Source: Pseudomonas sp. SID14000
GTDB lineage: Bacteria > Pseudomonadota > Gammaproteobacteria > Pseudomonadales > Pseudomonadaceae
DNA length: 64,000 bases
Direction of reading: 5' to 3'
NCBI RefSeq assembly: GCF_002165135.1
Contig: NZ_NFZQ01000011.1
Coordinates: 124,001-188,000 of the forward strand
Shown here: piece by piece, positions 24,893 to 34,039 of the stretch
How the letters are laid out: every line of letters begins with the position of its first letter
Position numbering within the stretch: the stretch's first letter is position 1
The notes under the pieces: model-generated
Database searches by the model: none
What the model saw: the letters and a program-made list of their open reading frames with translations, nothing else
What the model was told of the DNA's origin: nothing
Translations under genes and position numbers: made by a program

Positions 24893-25002
24893 CCTGTGCC
24901 GGCCTCTTCGCGGGTAAACCCGCTCCCACAGGTACTGCACAGGTTTTGATAACTGTGTTGCACCTGTGGGAGCGGGTTTACCCGCGAAAGGGCCGGTACA
25001 GG
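24893..25002. repeat. REP doublet (inverted pair)
   Basis: Two oppositely oriented REP units with the core cgcgggtaaacccgctcccac and outer arms cctgtgccggcc / ggccggtacagg. It follows the SDR gene stop (minus strand) and precedes the tRNA operon promoter. Confidence 0.88.
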
Positions 25003-25015
25003 ATATGCAAAATGC

Positions 25016-25789
25016 TCAGGTGTAGATCATCTTGCGGGTCATGCCGCCGTCAACCACGAACTCCTGGCCGGTAACGAACGCCGCTTGCCGAGACAGCAGC
25101 CAGGCGACCATGGCCGCCACGTCCTCCACCGTCCCTACCCTGCCCGTCGGGTGCTGGGCATGGTCGGCCTCGGTCAACGGCTCGGCGCGTCGCTGCGACG
25201 GGTCACGGGCATCGATCCAGCCTGGGCTCACCGCATTGACGCGGATCTCCGGGCCCAGACTCATGGCCAAGGCATGGGTCAAGGCCACCAGGCCGCCCTT
25301 GCTCGCCGCGTAGGCTTCGGTATCGGGCTCGGACTGCCGCGCCCGGGTAGAGGTAAGATTGACGATCGCCCCGTTGTGCGCGCGCAGATACGGCGCACAA
25401 TGCTTGGCCAACAACATCGGGCCGTTGAGGTTGACCGCCAGCACCCGGTTCCACTGTGCCAGGCTCAGGCTTTCCAGCGTCTGGTTGTGCGGGTTGGCGA
25501 TGGCCGCATTGCACACCAGCGCATCCAGGCGGCCAAACTGCCCCAGAACCTCGGACACCCCGGCACTGACCTGAGCCTCGTCGGCAACGTCCATGGTGAT
25601 GAACCAGGCATTGTCACCCAAGGCCTTGGCCGCCTTGGCACCGCGCTGGCGGTCGAGGTCGCTGAGCACTACCTGCCAGCCTTCGCAGATCAACCAGGCA
25701 GCAATGCCCAGGCCGATACCGCGCGCGGCACCGGTCACCAGGGCTACCCGGCCGTTGTGGCCGGGCGTACTGCCGCCAATTTCGATCAC
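25016..25789 (-). CDS. Short-chain dehydrogenase/reductase
   Basis: A 257-residue classical SDR oxidoreductase. The NAD(P)-binding motif is TGAARGIG near residue 19, CNAAIANP follows near 93, the catalytic serine is in NLTSTRARQ and the Tyr/Lys pair is in EAYAASKGG. The acidic residue after the second strand (LSDLDRQ) favours NAD(H). The substrate is unknown. The start overlaps the metZ stop by four bases (ATGA), so it is expressed with metZ at the end of the purF operon. Confidence 0.9.
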   Translation of the reverse strand: MIEIGGSTPGHNGRVALVTGAARGIGLGIAAWLICEGWQVVLSDLDRQRGAKAAKALGDNAWFITMDVADEAQVSAGVSEVLGQFGRLDALVCNAAIANPHNQTLESLSLAQWNRVLAVNLNGPMLLAKHCAPYLRAHNGAIVNLTSTRARQSEPDTEAYAASKGGLVALTHALAMSLGPEIRVNAVSPGWIDARDPSQRRAEPLTEADHAQHPTGRVGTVEDVAAMVAWLLSRQAAFVTGQEFVVDGGMTRKMIYT

Positions 25790-26997
25790 AGGGCCGCCAA
25801 CCCGCGCGCCAGGTCGGCCTGCAGGTCGGCCACGTCTTCCAGGCCCACGGCAACGCGGATCAGGCTGTCGCGGATACCGGCGGCTTCACGCTCCTGCGGC
25901 GTCAGGCGACCGTGGGAGGTGGTGGCCGGGTGGGCGATGGTGGTCTTGCTGTCACCCAGGTTGGTGGTGATGGAAATCACCCGGGTAGCGTCGATGAAGC
26001 GCCAGGCGCCCTCTTTGCCACCTTTGACCTCGAAGCTGACCACCGCACCAAAACCACTCATCTGGCGCTTGGCCAGTTCGTGCTGCGGGTGGCTCGGCAA
26101 GCCGGCGTAATGCACTTTCTCCACGCCCTCCTGCTGCTCCAGCCATTCGGCCAGTGCCTGGGCGCTTTCGCAGTGCGCACGCATGCGCAGGCGCAGGGTT
26201 TCCAGGCCCTTGGTGAAGATCCAGGCGTTGAACGGGCTGAGGGTCGGGCCTGCGGTACGCAGGAAGCCCACCACTTCTTTCATCTGCTCCGCACGGCCGG
26301 CAACCACGCCTCCCATGCAGCGGCCCTGGCCGTCGATGAACTTGGTGGCCGAATGGAACACGATGTCGGCACCCAGCTTCAGCGGCTGCTGCAGCGCCGG
26401 GGTGCTGAAGCAGTTGTCCACCACCAGCATGGCACCGTGGGCATGGGCGATTTCGCTGAGGGCGGTGATGTCGACCAGCTCGGCCAGCGGGTTGGACGGC
26501 GATTCGACGATCAGCAGCTTGGTGTTGGCCTTGATGGCCTTTTCCCAGCCGGCGAGATCGACCAATGGCACGTAGTCCACCTGCAGGCCAAAACGCTTGA
26601 AGTACTTCTCGAACAGGCTGATGGTCGAGCCAAACACGCTCTGCGACACCAGCACATGGTCACCGGCACTGCACAGCGACATCACCACGGCGAGGATCGC
26701 CGCCATGCCGGTGGAGGTACCCACGGCCTGCTCGGCACCTTCCATGGCCGCCAGGCGTTCCTCGAACGCACGTACCGACGGGTTGGTGTAGCGCGAATAG
26801 ACGTTGCCCGGCGTTTCACCGGCAAAGCGCGCGGCGGCGTCGGCAGCCGTGCGGAACACATAGCTGGAGGTCAGGAACAGCGCTTCGCTGTGCTCGGCCT
26901 CCGGTGTACGGTTTTGACCGGCGCGTACCGCCAGGGTGTCGAAACCGACACCCTCGAGGTCACTGTCCAGTCGCCCGGCATCCCATTGATCCGTCAT
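25786..26997 (-). CDS. metZ: O-succinylhomoserine sulfhydrylase
   Basis: A 403-residue PLP enzyme of the Cys/Met metabolism family that makes homocysteine from O-succinylhomoserine and sulfide, the direct sulfhydrylation route used by pseudomonads. The PLP lysine is Lys219 in HSATKFIDGQGR, and the typical YSRYTNPS segment lies near residue 67. The start MTDQWDAGRL at 26997 is only 16 bases after the purF stop, in the conserved pseudomonad order purF-metZ-SDR. Confidence 0.95.
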   Translation of the reverse strand: MTDQWDAGRLDSDLEGVGFDTLAVRAGQNRTPEAEHSEALFLTSSYVFRTAADAAARFAGETPGNVYSRYTNPSVRAFEERLAAMEGAEQAVGTSTGMAAILAVVMSLCSAGDHVLVSQSVFGSTISLFEKYFKRFGLQVDYVPLVDLAGWEKAIKANTKLLIVESPSNPLAELVDITALSEIAHAHGAMLVVDNCFSTPALQQPLKLGADIVFHSATKFIDGQGRCMGGVVAGRAEQMKEVVGFLRTAGPTLSPFNAWIFTKGLETLRLRMRAHCESAQALAEWLEQQEGVEKVHYAGLPSHPQHELAKRQMSGFGAVVSFEVKGGKEGAWRFIDATRVISITTNLGDSKTTIAHPATTSHGRLTPQEREAAGIRDSLIRVAVGLEDVADLQADLARGLAAL

Positions 26998-27013
26998 GCC
27001 GTCGCTCCCGAAA

Positions 27014-28519
27014 TCAGTTGTTGTAGAGGTCGATGATCGCGCTGACCGCCTGGTTCTTAGCCTTGGCCAGGTCGTTACGAGCCTGCTCGATGCGGTCGAG
27101 GTAGGCTTCGTCGATATCGCCGGTGACGTACTCACCGTTGAATACCGCGCAATCGAAGTGGTCGATCTTGATCTTGCCGCCACCGACCGAGTCGATCAGG
27201 TCCGGCAGGTCCTGGTAGACCAGCCAGTCGGCGCCAATCAACTCGGCCACTTGTTCGGTGGTACGGTTGTGGGCGATCAGTTCGTGAACACTCGGCATGT
27301 CGATGCCGTAGACGTTGGGATAGCGTACCGCAGGGGCTGCGGAGCAGAAGTAGACGTTCTTGGCGCCGGCTTCGCGGGCCATCTGGATGATCTGCTTGCA
27401 GGTGGTGCCGCGCACGATCGAGTCGTCCACCAGCATCACGTTCTTGCCGCGGAACTCCAGCTCGATGGCGTTGAGCTTTTGGCGTACCGATTTCTTGCGC
27501 GCGGCCTGGCCGGGCATGATGAAGGTACGGCCGATGTAGCGGTTCTTGACGAAACCTTCGCGGAACTTCACGCCCAGGCGGTTGGCCAGTTCCAGGGCTG
27601 CGGTGCGGCTGGTGTCCGGGATCGGGATGACCACGTCGATGTCGTGCTCCGGGCGCTCGCGCATGATCTTGTCGGCCAGCTTCTCACCCATGCGCAGACG
27701 GGCCTTGTACACCGACACACCATCCATGATCGAGTCCGGGCGGGCCAGGTAGACATGCTCGAAGATGCACGGTTGCAGCTTCGGTGCTTCGGCGCACTGC
27801 TTGGTGTATAGCTGGCCGCCTTCGGTGATGTACACCGCTTCGCCCGGCGCCAGGTCGCGGATCAGGGTGAAGCCGAGCACGTCCAGAGCAACGCTTTCCG
27901 AGGCGATCATGTATTCCACGCCTTCGTCGGTGTGACGCTGGCCGAACACCACCGGGCGGATGCCGTTGGGGTCACGGAAGCCGACGATGCCGTAGCCGGT
28001 GATCATCGCCACCACGGCGTAACCGCCGACGCAGCGGCTGTGCACGTGGGAAACCGCAGCGAACACGTCTTCTTCGGTCGGCTGCAGCTTGCCACGTACC
28101 GCCAGCTCATGGGCGAACACGTTCAACAGCACTTCCGAGTCGGAGTTGGTGTTGACGTGGCGCAGGTCGGACTCGTAGATCTCCTTGGCCAACTGCTCGA
28201 CGTTGGTCAGGTTGCCATTGTGCGCCAGGGTGATGCCGTACGGCGAGTTGACGTAGAACGGCTGGGCCTCGGCCGAGGTCGAGCTGCCCGCGGTCGGGTA
28301 GCGCACGTGGCCAATACCGATGTTGCCGACCAGGCGCTGCATGTGGCGCTGCTGGAAAACATCGCGCACCAGGCCATTATCCTTGCGCAGGAACAACCGG
28401 CCGTCATGGCTGGTCACGATACCGGCAGCGTCCTGGCCGCGGTGCTGGAGGACCGTAAGCGCGTCATACAGCGCCTGATTGACGTTCGACTTACCGACGA
28501 TACCGACGATGCCACACAT
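27014..28519 (-). CDS. purF: Amidophosphoribosyltransferase
   Basis: A 501-residue enzyme for the first step of purine synthesis: PRPP plus glutamine to phosphoribosylamine. After Met removal the N-terminal Cys of MCGIVGIVG is the glutaminase nucleophile, which fixes the start at 28519 rather than nine bases upstream. The PRPP-binding motif is VMLVDDSIVRGTT near residue 365. It lies in the cvpA-purF-metZ order with 42 bases to cvpA. Confidence 0.97.
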   Translation of the reverse strand: MCGIVGIVGKSNVNQALYDALTVLQHRGQDAAGIVTSHDGRLFLRKDNGLVRDVFQQRHMQRLVGNIGIGHVRYPTAGSSTSAEAQPFYVNSPYGITLAHNGNLTNVEQLAKEIYESDLRHVNTNSDSEVLLNVFAHELAVRGKLQPTEEDVFAAVSHVHSRCVGGYAVVAMITGYGIVGFRDPNGIRPVVFGQRHTDEGVEYMIASESVALDVLGFTLIRDLAPGEAVYITEGGQLYTKQCAEAPKLQPCIFEHVYLARPDSIMDGVSVYKARLRMGEKLADKIMRERPEHDIDVVIPIPDTSRTAALELANRLGVKFREGFVKNRYIGRTFIMPGQAARKKSVRQKLNAIELEFRGKNVMLVDDSIVRGTTCKQIIQMAREAGAKNVYFCSAAPAVRYPNVYGIDMPSVHELIAHNRTTEQVAELIGADWLVYQDLPDLIDSVGGGKIKIDHFDCAVFNGEYVTGDIDEAYLDRIEQARNDLAKAKNQAVSAIIDLYNN

Positions 28520-28561
28520 GCGACGCAACCCCTACTTTGACGAAACTTGAGTGAATAGCGC

Positions 28562-29119
28562 TCAGGGCTTTGCCGGCCCGAGCAACTGTTCCTTGAACGG
28601 AAGATCAGCCGGAGTGCCGATCAGCCCACTGGGCGTCCACTGGCCGGTAAAACCCAGGATCAGGTTTTTTGACCAGTCGGCGACCAAGAGAAATTGTGGT
28701 ATCAGGCGTGATTCCTGCCACCAGGTGTCTTGTTGAACCGGCCCCAGACTTATCAGCCCGATGGCCACCACCACCAGCAAGCCCCCCCGCGCAGCGCCGA
28801 AGGCCATGCCCAGGAAACGATCAGTGCCGGACAGCCCGGTCACGCGAATCAGCTCACCGATGAGGAAGTTGATCATGGCCCCCACCAGCAAGGTGGCGAC
28901 GAAAAGAATGGCGCAGCCGGCAATGACGCGCATCGACGGCGTCTGGATATAGCTTTCAAGATACACCGAGAGCGAACCGCCGAACATCCAGGCAACCGCA
29001 CCGGCAATGATCCAGATGAGCAAGGACAAGGCCTCCTTGACGAAGCCGCGCTTGAGACTGATCAGTGTGGAGACGGCGATGATCGCGATGATCGCCCAAT
29101 CAACCAAGGTAAATGCCAC
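28562..29119 (-). CDS. cvpA: CvpA family inner-membrane protein
   Basis: A 185-residue protein with four predicted membrane segments and the family start MAFTLVDWAIIAIIAVSTLISL. CvpA supports colicin V export and envelope robustness in Escherichia coli; its molecular role is not settled. It sits upstream of purF as in most gammaproteobacteria, 158 bases downstream of dedD across a REP unit. Confidence 0.93.
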   Translation of the reverse strand: MAFTLVDWAIIAIIAVSTLISLKRGFVKEALSLLIWIIAGAVAWMFGGSLSVYLESYIQTPSMRVIAGCAILFVATLLVGAMINFLIGELIRVTGLSGTDRFLGMAFGAARGGLLVVVAIGLISLGPVQQDTWWQESRLIPQFLLVADWSKNLILGFTGQWTPSGLIGTPADLPFKEQLLGPAKP

Positions 29120-29224
29120 GGTGCTGCCTGCATACGTTTGAGGCGGCGCATTTTACCAGAGCGACGGGGGCTTGGGTAAGCGGAATGTCAGGTGATTAGC
29201 GCCACCCGGGCTTACGCGATTTTT

Positions 29225-29266
29225 GTGGGAGCGGGTTTACCCGCGAATGGGCGGCAAAGCCGCCCC
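29225..29266. repeat. Single REP unit plus GC hairpin between dedD and cvpA
   Basis: A lone REP unit (gtgggagcgggtttacccgcga) is followed by the hairpin GGGCGGC-aaa-GCCGCCC. In the minus-strand operon it separates dedD from cvpA and may lower or partially end read-through. Confidence 0.75.
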
Positions 29267-29277
29267 CCCCTGCCATA

Positions 29278-29958
29278 TCAGCTGCGTTCGGGCTGGAAGC
29301 GCACCACAAAGCCCTTGAGGCTGTTCTGGCGGTTGATGGCGTCACGCACGCGCTCGGCCTCGGCGCGCTCGATCAGCGGCCCCACGTACACGCGGTTCAT
29401 GCCACCCGCCGAACGGATATAGGCGTTGTAACCCTGACTACGCAAGGTTTGCTGGAGTTTTTCGGCACCGGCGCGATTGGACAGGCTGGCCAACTGGATC
29501 GACCAGCTGACCGGCAGGCCATTGACGTCGATCTTCGACGGTGTTGCCGGAGCAGCCGGCTTGGCCACAGGCGCGACCGGCGCTGGCGTAGCAACAGCCT
29601 TGGGCTCGACCTTGGCCACAGGCGCCTGCGGCTTGGCGGGCTGCACCTGTGCCTGAGGCTGGACCTGCGGCGACGGTGTAATCGGCTGGCTGGGCGTGCT
29701 CGCTGGCACAGTGGACTCGTCCACCACCACCGGTGGCTGTTGCGGCTCTTCCGGGATGGCCTGCGGCTCCGGCACGGCGACCGGCTCCACCTTCACTTCC
29801 GGCAGGCTTGGCATGGCCGGTGCCTGCGGGGCCTCGACGTGCACCTGGCGCATCTCGTCCTCGCGGGTAAACAGCATCGGCAGGAAAATCACCGCCAGCG
29901 CCACCAGCACCAACGCACCTACCATGCGCTGTTTCATCCCTTTATCCAGCACTGCCAT
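29278..29958 (-). CDS. dedD: SPOR-domain cell-division protein (DedD-like)
   Basis: A 226-residue single-pass inner-membrane protein. A short cytoplasmic N-terminus, a membrane segment at about 11-30 (VGALVLVALAVIFLPMLF), a Pro/Val/Gln-rich periplasmic linker (about 40-140) and a C-terminal SPOR domain (about 148-226, WSIQLASLSNRAGAEKLQ onward) that binds denuded glycan at the septum. The start lies inside the 3' end of folC (17-base overlap), in the conserved accD-folC-dedD-cvpA-purF order. Confidence 0.9.
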   Translation of the reverse strand: MAVLDKGMKQRMVGALVLVALAVIFLPMLFTREDEMRQVHVEAPQAPAMPSLPEVKVEPVAVPEPQAIPEEPQQPPVVVDESTVPASTPSQPITPSPQVQPQAQVQPAKPQAPVAKVEPKAVATPAPVAPVAKPAAPATPSKIDVNGLPVSWSIQLASLSNRAGAEKLQQTLRSQGYNAYIRSAGGMNRVYVGPLIERAEAERVRDAINRQNSLKGFVVRFQPERS

Positions 29959-31248
29959 CTACTCCACCCTCCTGGGCGTGCCGCTCCAGCCATTCCAGTG
30001 CCTGGGCAACACAGAAAAACGAACCGAACAGCAGGATCTGGTCATCCGCCGTCGCCTGCGCGCATTGCCCTTCAAGGGCGGCGTCAACGCTGGCGTAAGA
30101 CTTCACCGCGGCGCCGACGTTCGTCAAGGCCATGACCAGCTCTGCAGCCGGGCGGCTACGCGGGGTATCCAGCGGCGCCACCGCCCAGTCGTCGACCAGG
30201 CCCTGCAGCGGCGCGACAACGCCGTCCAGATCCTTGTCGGCGAGGAGGCCGAACACCGCCAGGCGGCGCCCCTTGAGCGGCCGGGCCGCCAGGCGCCGTG
30301 CCAGGTACTCCGCGGCATGCGGGTTGTGCCCAACATCCAGCAACAGCTCCACCGGCCGGCCCTGCCAGCTCAGCAGGCGGCGGTCGAGGCGACCAGTGAT
30401 GCGGGTAGCCAGCAGCGCCTGGCGAATCTGCCCGGCGTCCCAAGGCAGGCCCATCAACAGGTAGGCCTGCAGGGCCAGCGTGGCGTTCTCCATGGGCAGG
30501 TCGAGCAAAGGCAAGTCAGCCAGCTCTACCTGCGCACCATCAGCCGCAGTACCCCGCCAGCTCCAACTGCCATCGGCACTGGCCAGGTCGAAGTCACGCC
30601 CGCGCAGGAACAAGGGCGCAGCCAGTTCGGCGGCCTTGTCCAGCAGCGGTCGGGGCGGATCCAGATCACCACACAGTGCCGGCTTGCCCTGACGGAAGAT
30701 GCCGGCCTTCTCGAAGGCCACCAGCTCGCGGGTGTCACCCAGGTAATCGACATGGTCAACGCCGATACTGGTCACCAGGGCCAGGTCGGCATCCACCACG
30801 TTCACGGTATCCAGGCGACCACCAAGACCCACTTCCAGTACCACGGCATCCAGTTGCGATTGGTAGAACAACCAGAACGCGGCCAGGGTGCCCATCTCGA
30901 AATAGGTCAGGGAAATATCGCCCCGCGCCGCCTCGACGGCGGCGAAGGCTTCGCACAGACGCTCATCGCTGGCTTCCTGGCCATCGATCAGCACCCTCTC
31001 GTTGTAACGCAACAGGTGCGGCGAGCTGTACACGCCGACCCTCAGCCCCTGGGCGCGCAGCAGAGAGGCCACGAAGGCGCAGGTCGAGCCCTTGCCGTTG
31101 GTGCCGGTCACCGTCACCACGCGTGGCGCCAGCTTGCCCAGCGCCAGCCGGGCAAGCACCTTTTGCGACCGCTCCAGGCCCATGTCGATGGCCGAGGGGT
31201 GCAACTGCTCAAGGTAGGCGAGCCATTCGCCCAGGGATCGTTGTTTCA

Positions 31249-31252
<4 letters not shown>
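29942..31252 (-). CDS. folC: Bifunctional folylpolyglutamate synthase / dihydrofolate synthase
   Basis: A 436-residue Mur-ligase-family enzyme that adds glutamate to dihydropteroate and folates. The P-loop is VTVTGTNGKGSTCAF near residue 50, and the family segment LEVGLGGRLDTVN lies near 140. The start overlaps the accD stop by four bases and the end overlaps dedD by 17 bases, so the three are tightly coupled. Confidence 0.95.
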
Positions 31253-32142
<890 letters not shown>

Positions 32143-32363
32143 GCTTTCTTTCTCCAGTATTGGCAGGCGGGGGCCGGTGTCGCCGGCCCTGCCCTGCCCT
32201 TGAGCTCAAAATCTTTATGAAACGATGATGGACCGGCCGCCAGGACTTCCGGCGCGCCACCCCACCGCTAATGTGTTTTTTTGCCGCCACAGGCACGGGC
32301 GGCTGCCCCACAGGGCTGCGAAAGCTATGGACGATGGCGCGCAGCCAGCCGTCACATCTGCCG

Positions 32364-32984
32364 TCACGCCTGTTTCACTGCACGTATGAAGGCCTCGATC
32401 TTTGCCGCGTCCTTGATGCCCTTGGCTTGCTCCACCCCGCCGCTGACATCCACCGCGTATGGCCGCACCTGGGCGATGGCCTGGCCGACATTGCCGGCAG
32501 ACAGCCCACCCGCCAGGATGATCGGCTTGCTCAGGCGTGCCGGCACCAGCGACCAGTCGAACGCTTCGCCGGTGCCGCCAGGTACGCCCGACACATAGGT
32601 GTCCAGCAGAATGCCGCGGGCACCGGCATAAAGCTGGCAGGCCGCCTCCAGGTCGTCGCCCGGGCGCACGCGCAAGGCCTTGATCCAGGGGCGATGGTAG
32701 CCTTCGCAGTCTTGCGGGGTTTCGTCGCCGTGGAACTGTAGCAGGTCCAGTGAAACCACTTCGAGGATCTCGTTCAGCTCGCAACGCGAGGCGTTGACGA
32801 ACAGCCCGACCGTGGTCACGAACGGCGGCAGCTCGGCAATGATCGCTCGCGCCTGGCGCACGTCCACCGCGCGCGGGCTCTTGGCATAAAAGACCAGGCC
32901 GATGGCATCGGCACCCGCTTCGGCAGCGGCAACTGCGTCTTCGATGCGGGTAATCCCGCAGATCTTGCTGCGAACATTGCTCAT
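32364..32984 (-). CDS. trpF: Phosphoribosylanthranilate isomerase
   Basis: A 206-residue TIM-barrel enzyme of tryptophan synthesis. It starts MSNVRSKICGITRIEDA, where the Cys in KICG is the general base, and ends with the usual VSGGVEQAKGIKDAAKIEAF. As in other pseudomonads trpF is separate from trpBA and lies between truA and accD. It is 61 bases downstream of truA on the same strand. Confidence 0.96.
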   Translation of the reverse strand: MSNVRSKICGITRIEDAVAAAEAGADAIGLVFYAKSPRAVDVRQARAIIAELPPFVTTVGLFVNASRCELNEILEVVSLDLLQFHGDETPQDCEGYHRPWIKALRVRPGDDLEAACQLYAGARGILLDTYVSGVPGGTGEAFDWSLVPARLSKPIILAGGLSAGNVGQAIAQVRPYAVDVSGGVEQAKGIKDAAKIEAFIRAVKQA

Positions 32985-33045
32985 GGACAGCGAACCCTGC
33001 TTGTTACGGTGAAAGGCCGGATGTTAGCAAATGACTTTTCGCCCG

Positions 33046-33906
33046 TCAGTCTGCCAACGCCTCATAGCCGGTCAAAAAGTGTGGGCCGATGTAACGCTTG
33101 GGCAGCGCGTACTCCTCGGGGTACTCCACCTGCACCAGGTAGAGCCCGTACGGGTGCGCCGTGACTCCACCTTCGCGGCGGTTGCGCCCTTCCAGCACCT
33201 CACGCGCCCAGGTAACCGGGCGCTCGCCGGCACCAATGGTCATCAGCACACCGGCAATGTTACGCACCATGTGGTGCAGGAAGGCCGTGGCGCGCACGTC
33301 CAGCACGATCATCTGGCCATGGCGGGTGACGCGCAGGTGGTAGATGTGCTTGATCGGCGACTTGGCCTGGCACTGGCTGGCGCGGAAGGCGCTGAAGTCA
33401 TGGGTCCCGAGCAGGCACTGCGCGGCTTCGGCCATACGCTCGACGTCCAGTGGCCGATGGTTCCAGGTAACTTCCTCGGCCAGGTGCGCCGGGCGGATCG
33501 GGTCGTTGTAGATAACGTAGCGGTAACGCCGGGCGCAGGCCTTGAAGCGAGCATGGAAGTCGGCCGGCATCGGCCGCGACCAGACCACGCTGATGTCATG
33601 GGGCAGGTTGAAGTTGGTGCCCATGGTCCAGGCGCGTTCGTCGCGCACGGCGCGGGTGTCGAAGTGCACGACCTGCCCGCAGCCATGCACGCCGGCGTCG
33701 GTGCGCCCGGCGCAGATGACCGAGATCGGCTCGTTGGCCACCTTGGACAGCGCCTGCTCCAGGGCCTGCTGGACACTGGGCACGCCGCTGGCCTGGCGCT
33801 GCCAGCCACGATAACGCGCGCCTTTGTATTCCACGCCCAGGGCGATGCGGGAGTAGCCTTCGGCCGCAGACTCGGCGGCGGCGGTGTCGATGATGTCCAA
33901 GAGCAT
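33046..33906 (-). CDS. truA: tRNA pseudouridine(38-40) synthase
   Basis: A 286-residue enzyme that modifies U38-U40 of the tRNA anticodon arm. The catalytic aspartate is in AGRTDAGVHGCGQVVHF near residue 75, with YKGARYRGWQRQ near 27. The N-terminal 15 residues before YSRIALGVEY are longer than in many TruA proteins, and a later start is possible. AGG lies seven bases before the chosen ATG. Confidence 0.93.
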   Translation of the reverse strand: MLLDIIDTAAAESAAEGYSRIALGVEYKGARYRGWQRQASGVPSVQQALEQALSKVANEPISVICAGRTDAGVHGCGQVVHFDTRAVRDERAWTMGTNFNLPHDISVVWSRPMPADFHARFKACARRYRYVIYNDPIRPAHLAEEVTWNHRPLDVERMAEAAQCLLGTHDFSAFRASQCQAKSPIKHIYHLRVTRHGQMIVLDVRATAFLHHMVRNIAGVLMTIGAGERPVTWAREVLEGRNRREGGVTAHPYGLYLVQVEYPEEYALPKRYIGPHFLTGYEALAD

Positions 33907-33948
33907 GAAACCTGTGGGGGTGTACGGAGTGGCGGGGATTATAACGAC

Positions 33949-33974
33949 AACGGCAGCCGTATTGGGCTGCCGTT
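33949..33974. terminator. Strong hairpin between fimV and truA
   Basis: AACGGCAGCC and GGCTGCCGTT form a perfect 10-bp stem with a 6-base loop. There is no T-run on the minus strand, so intrinsic termination of fimV is not assured. It may act as an RNA 3'-end stabiliser. Confidence 0.6.
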
Positions 33975-33995
33975 GAACGCGTGTCGCGCTTGAGG

Positions 33996-34025
33996 GCCTC
34001 TTCGCGGGCGCGCCCGCGAAGAGGC
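33996..34025. repeat. Perfect 30-bp palindrome derived from REP sequence
   Basis: GCCTCTTCGCGGGC, then GC, then its exact reverse complement. The arms are the head of the local REP family fused directly, without the usual tail (gctcccac). It lies 15 bases after the fimV stop, next to the hairpin at 33949. Confidence 0.8.
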
Positions 34026-34039
34026 CGGAGCAGGCAACA

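Noticed and set aside
32143..32363. A small gene or RNA between trpF and accD
   Set aside because: The frames there are antisense or lack ribosome sites, and I see no terminator or strong promoter boxes; treated as the accD leader.
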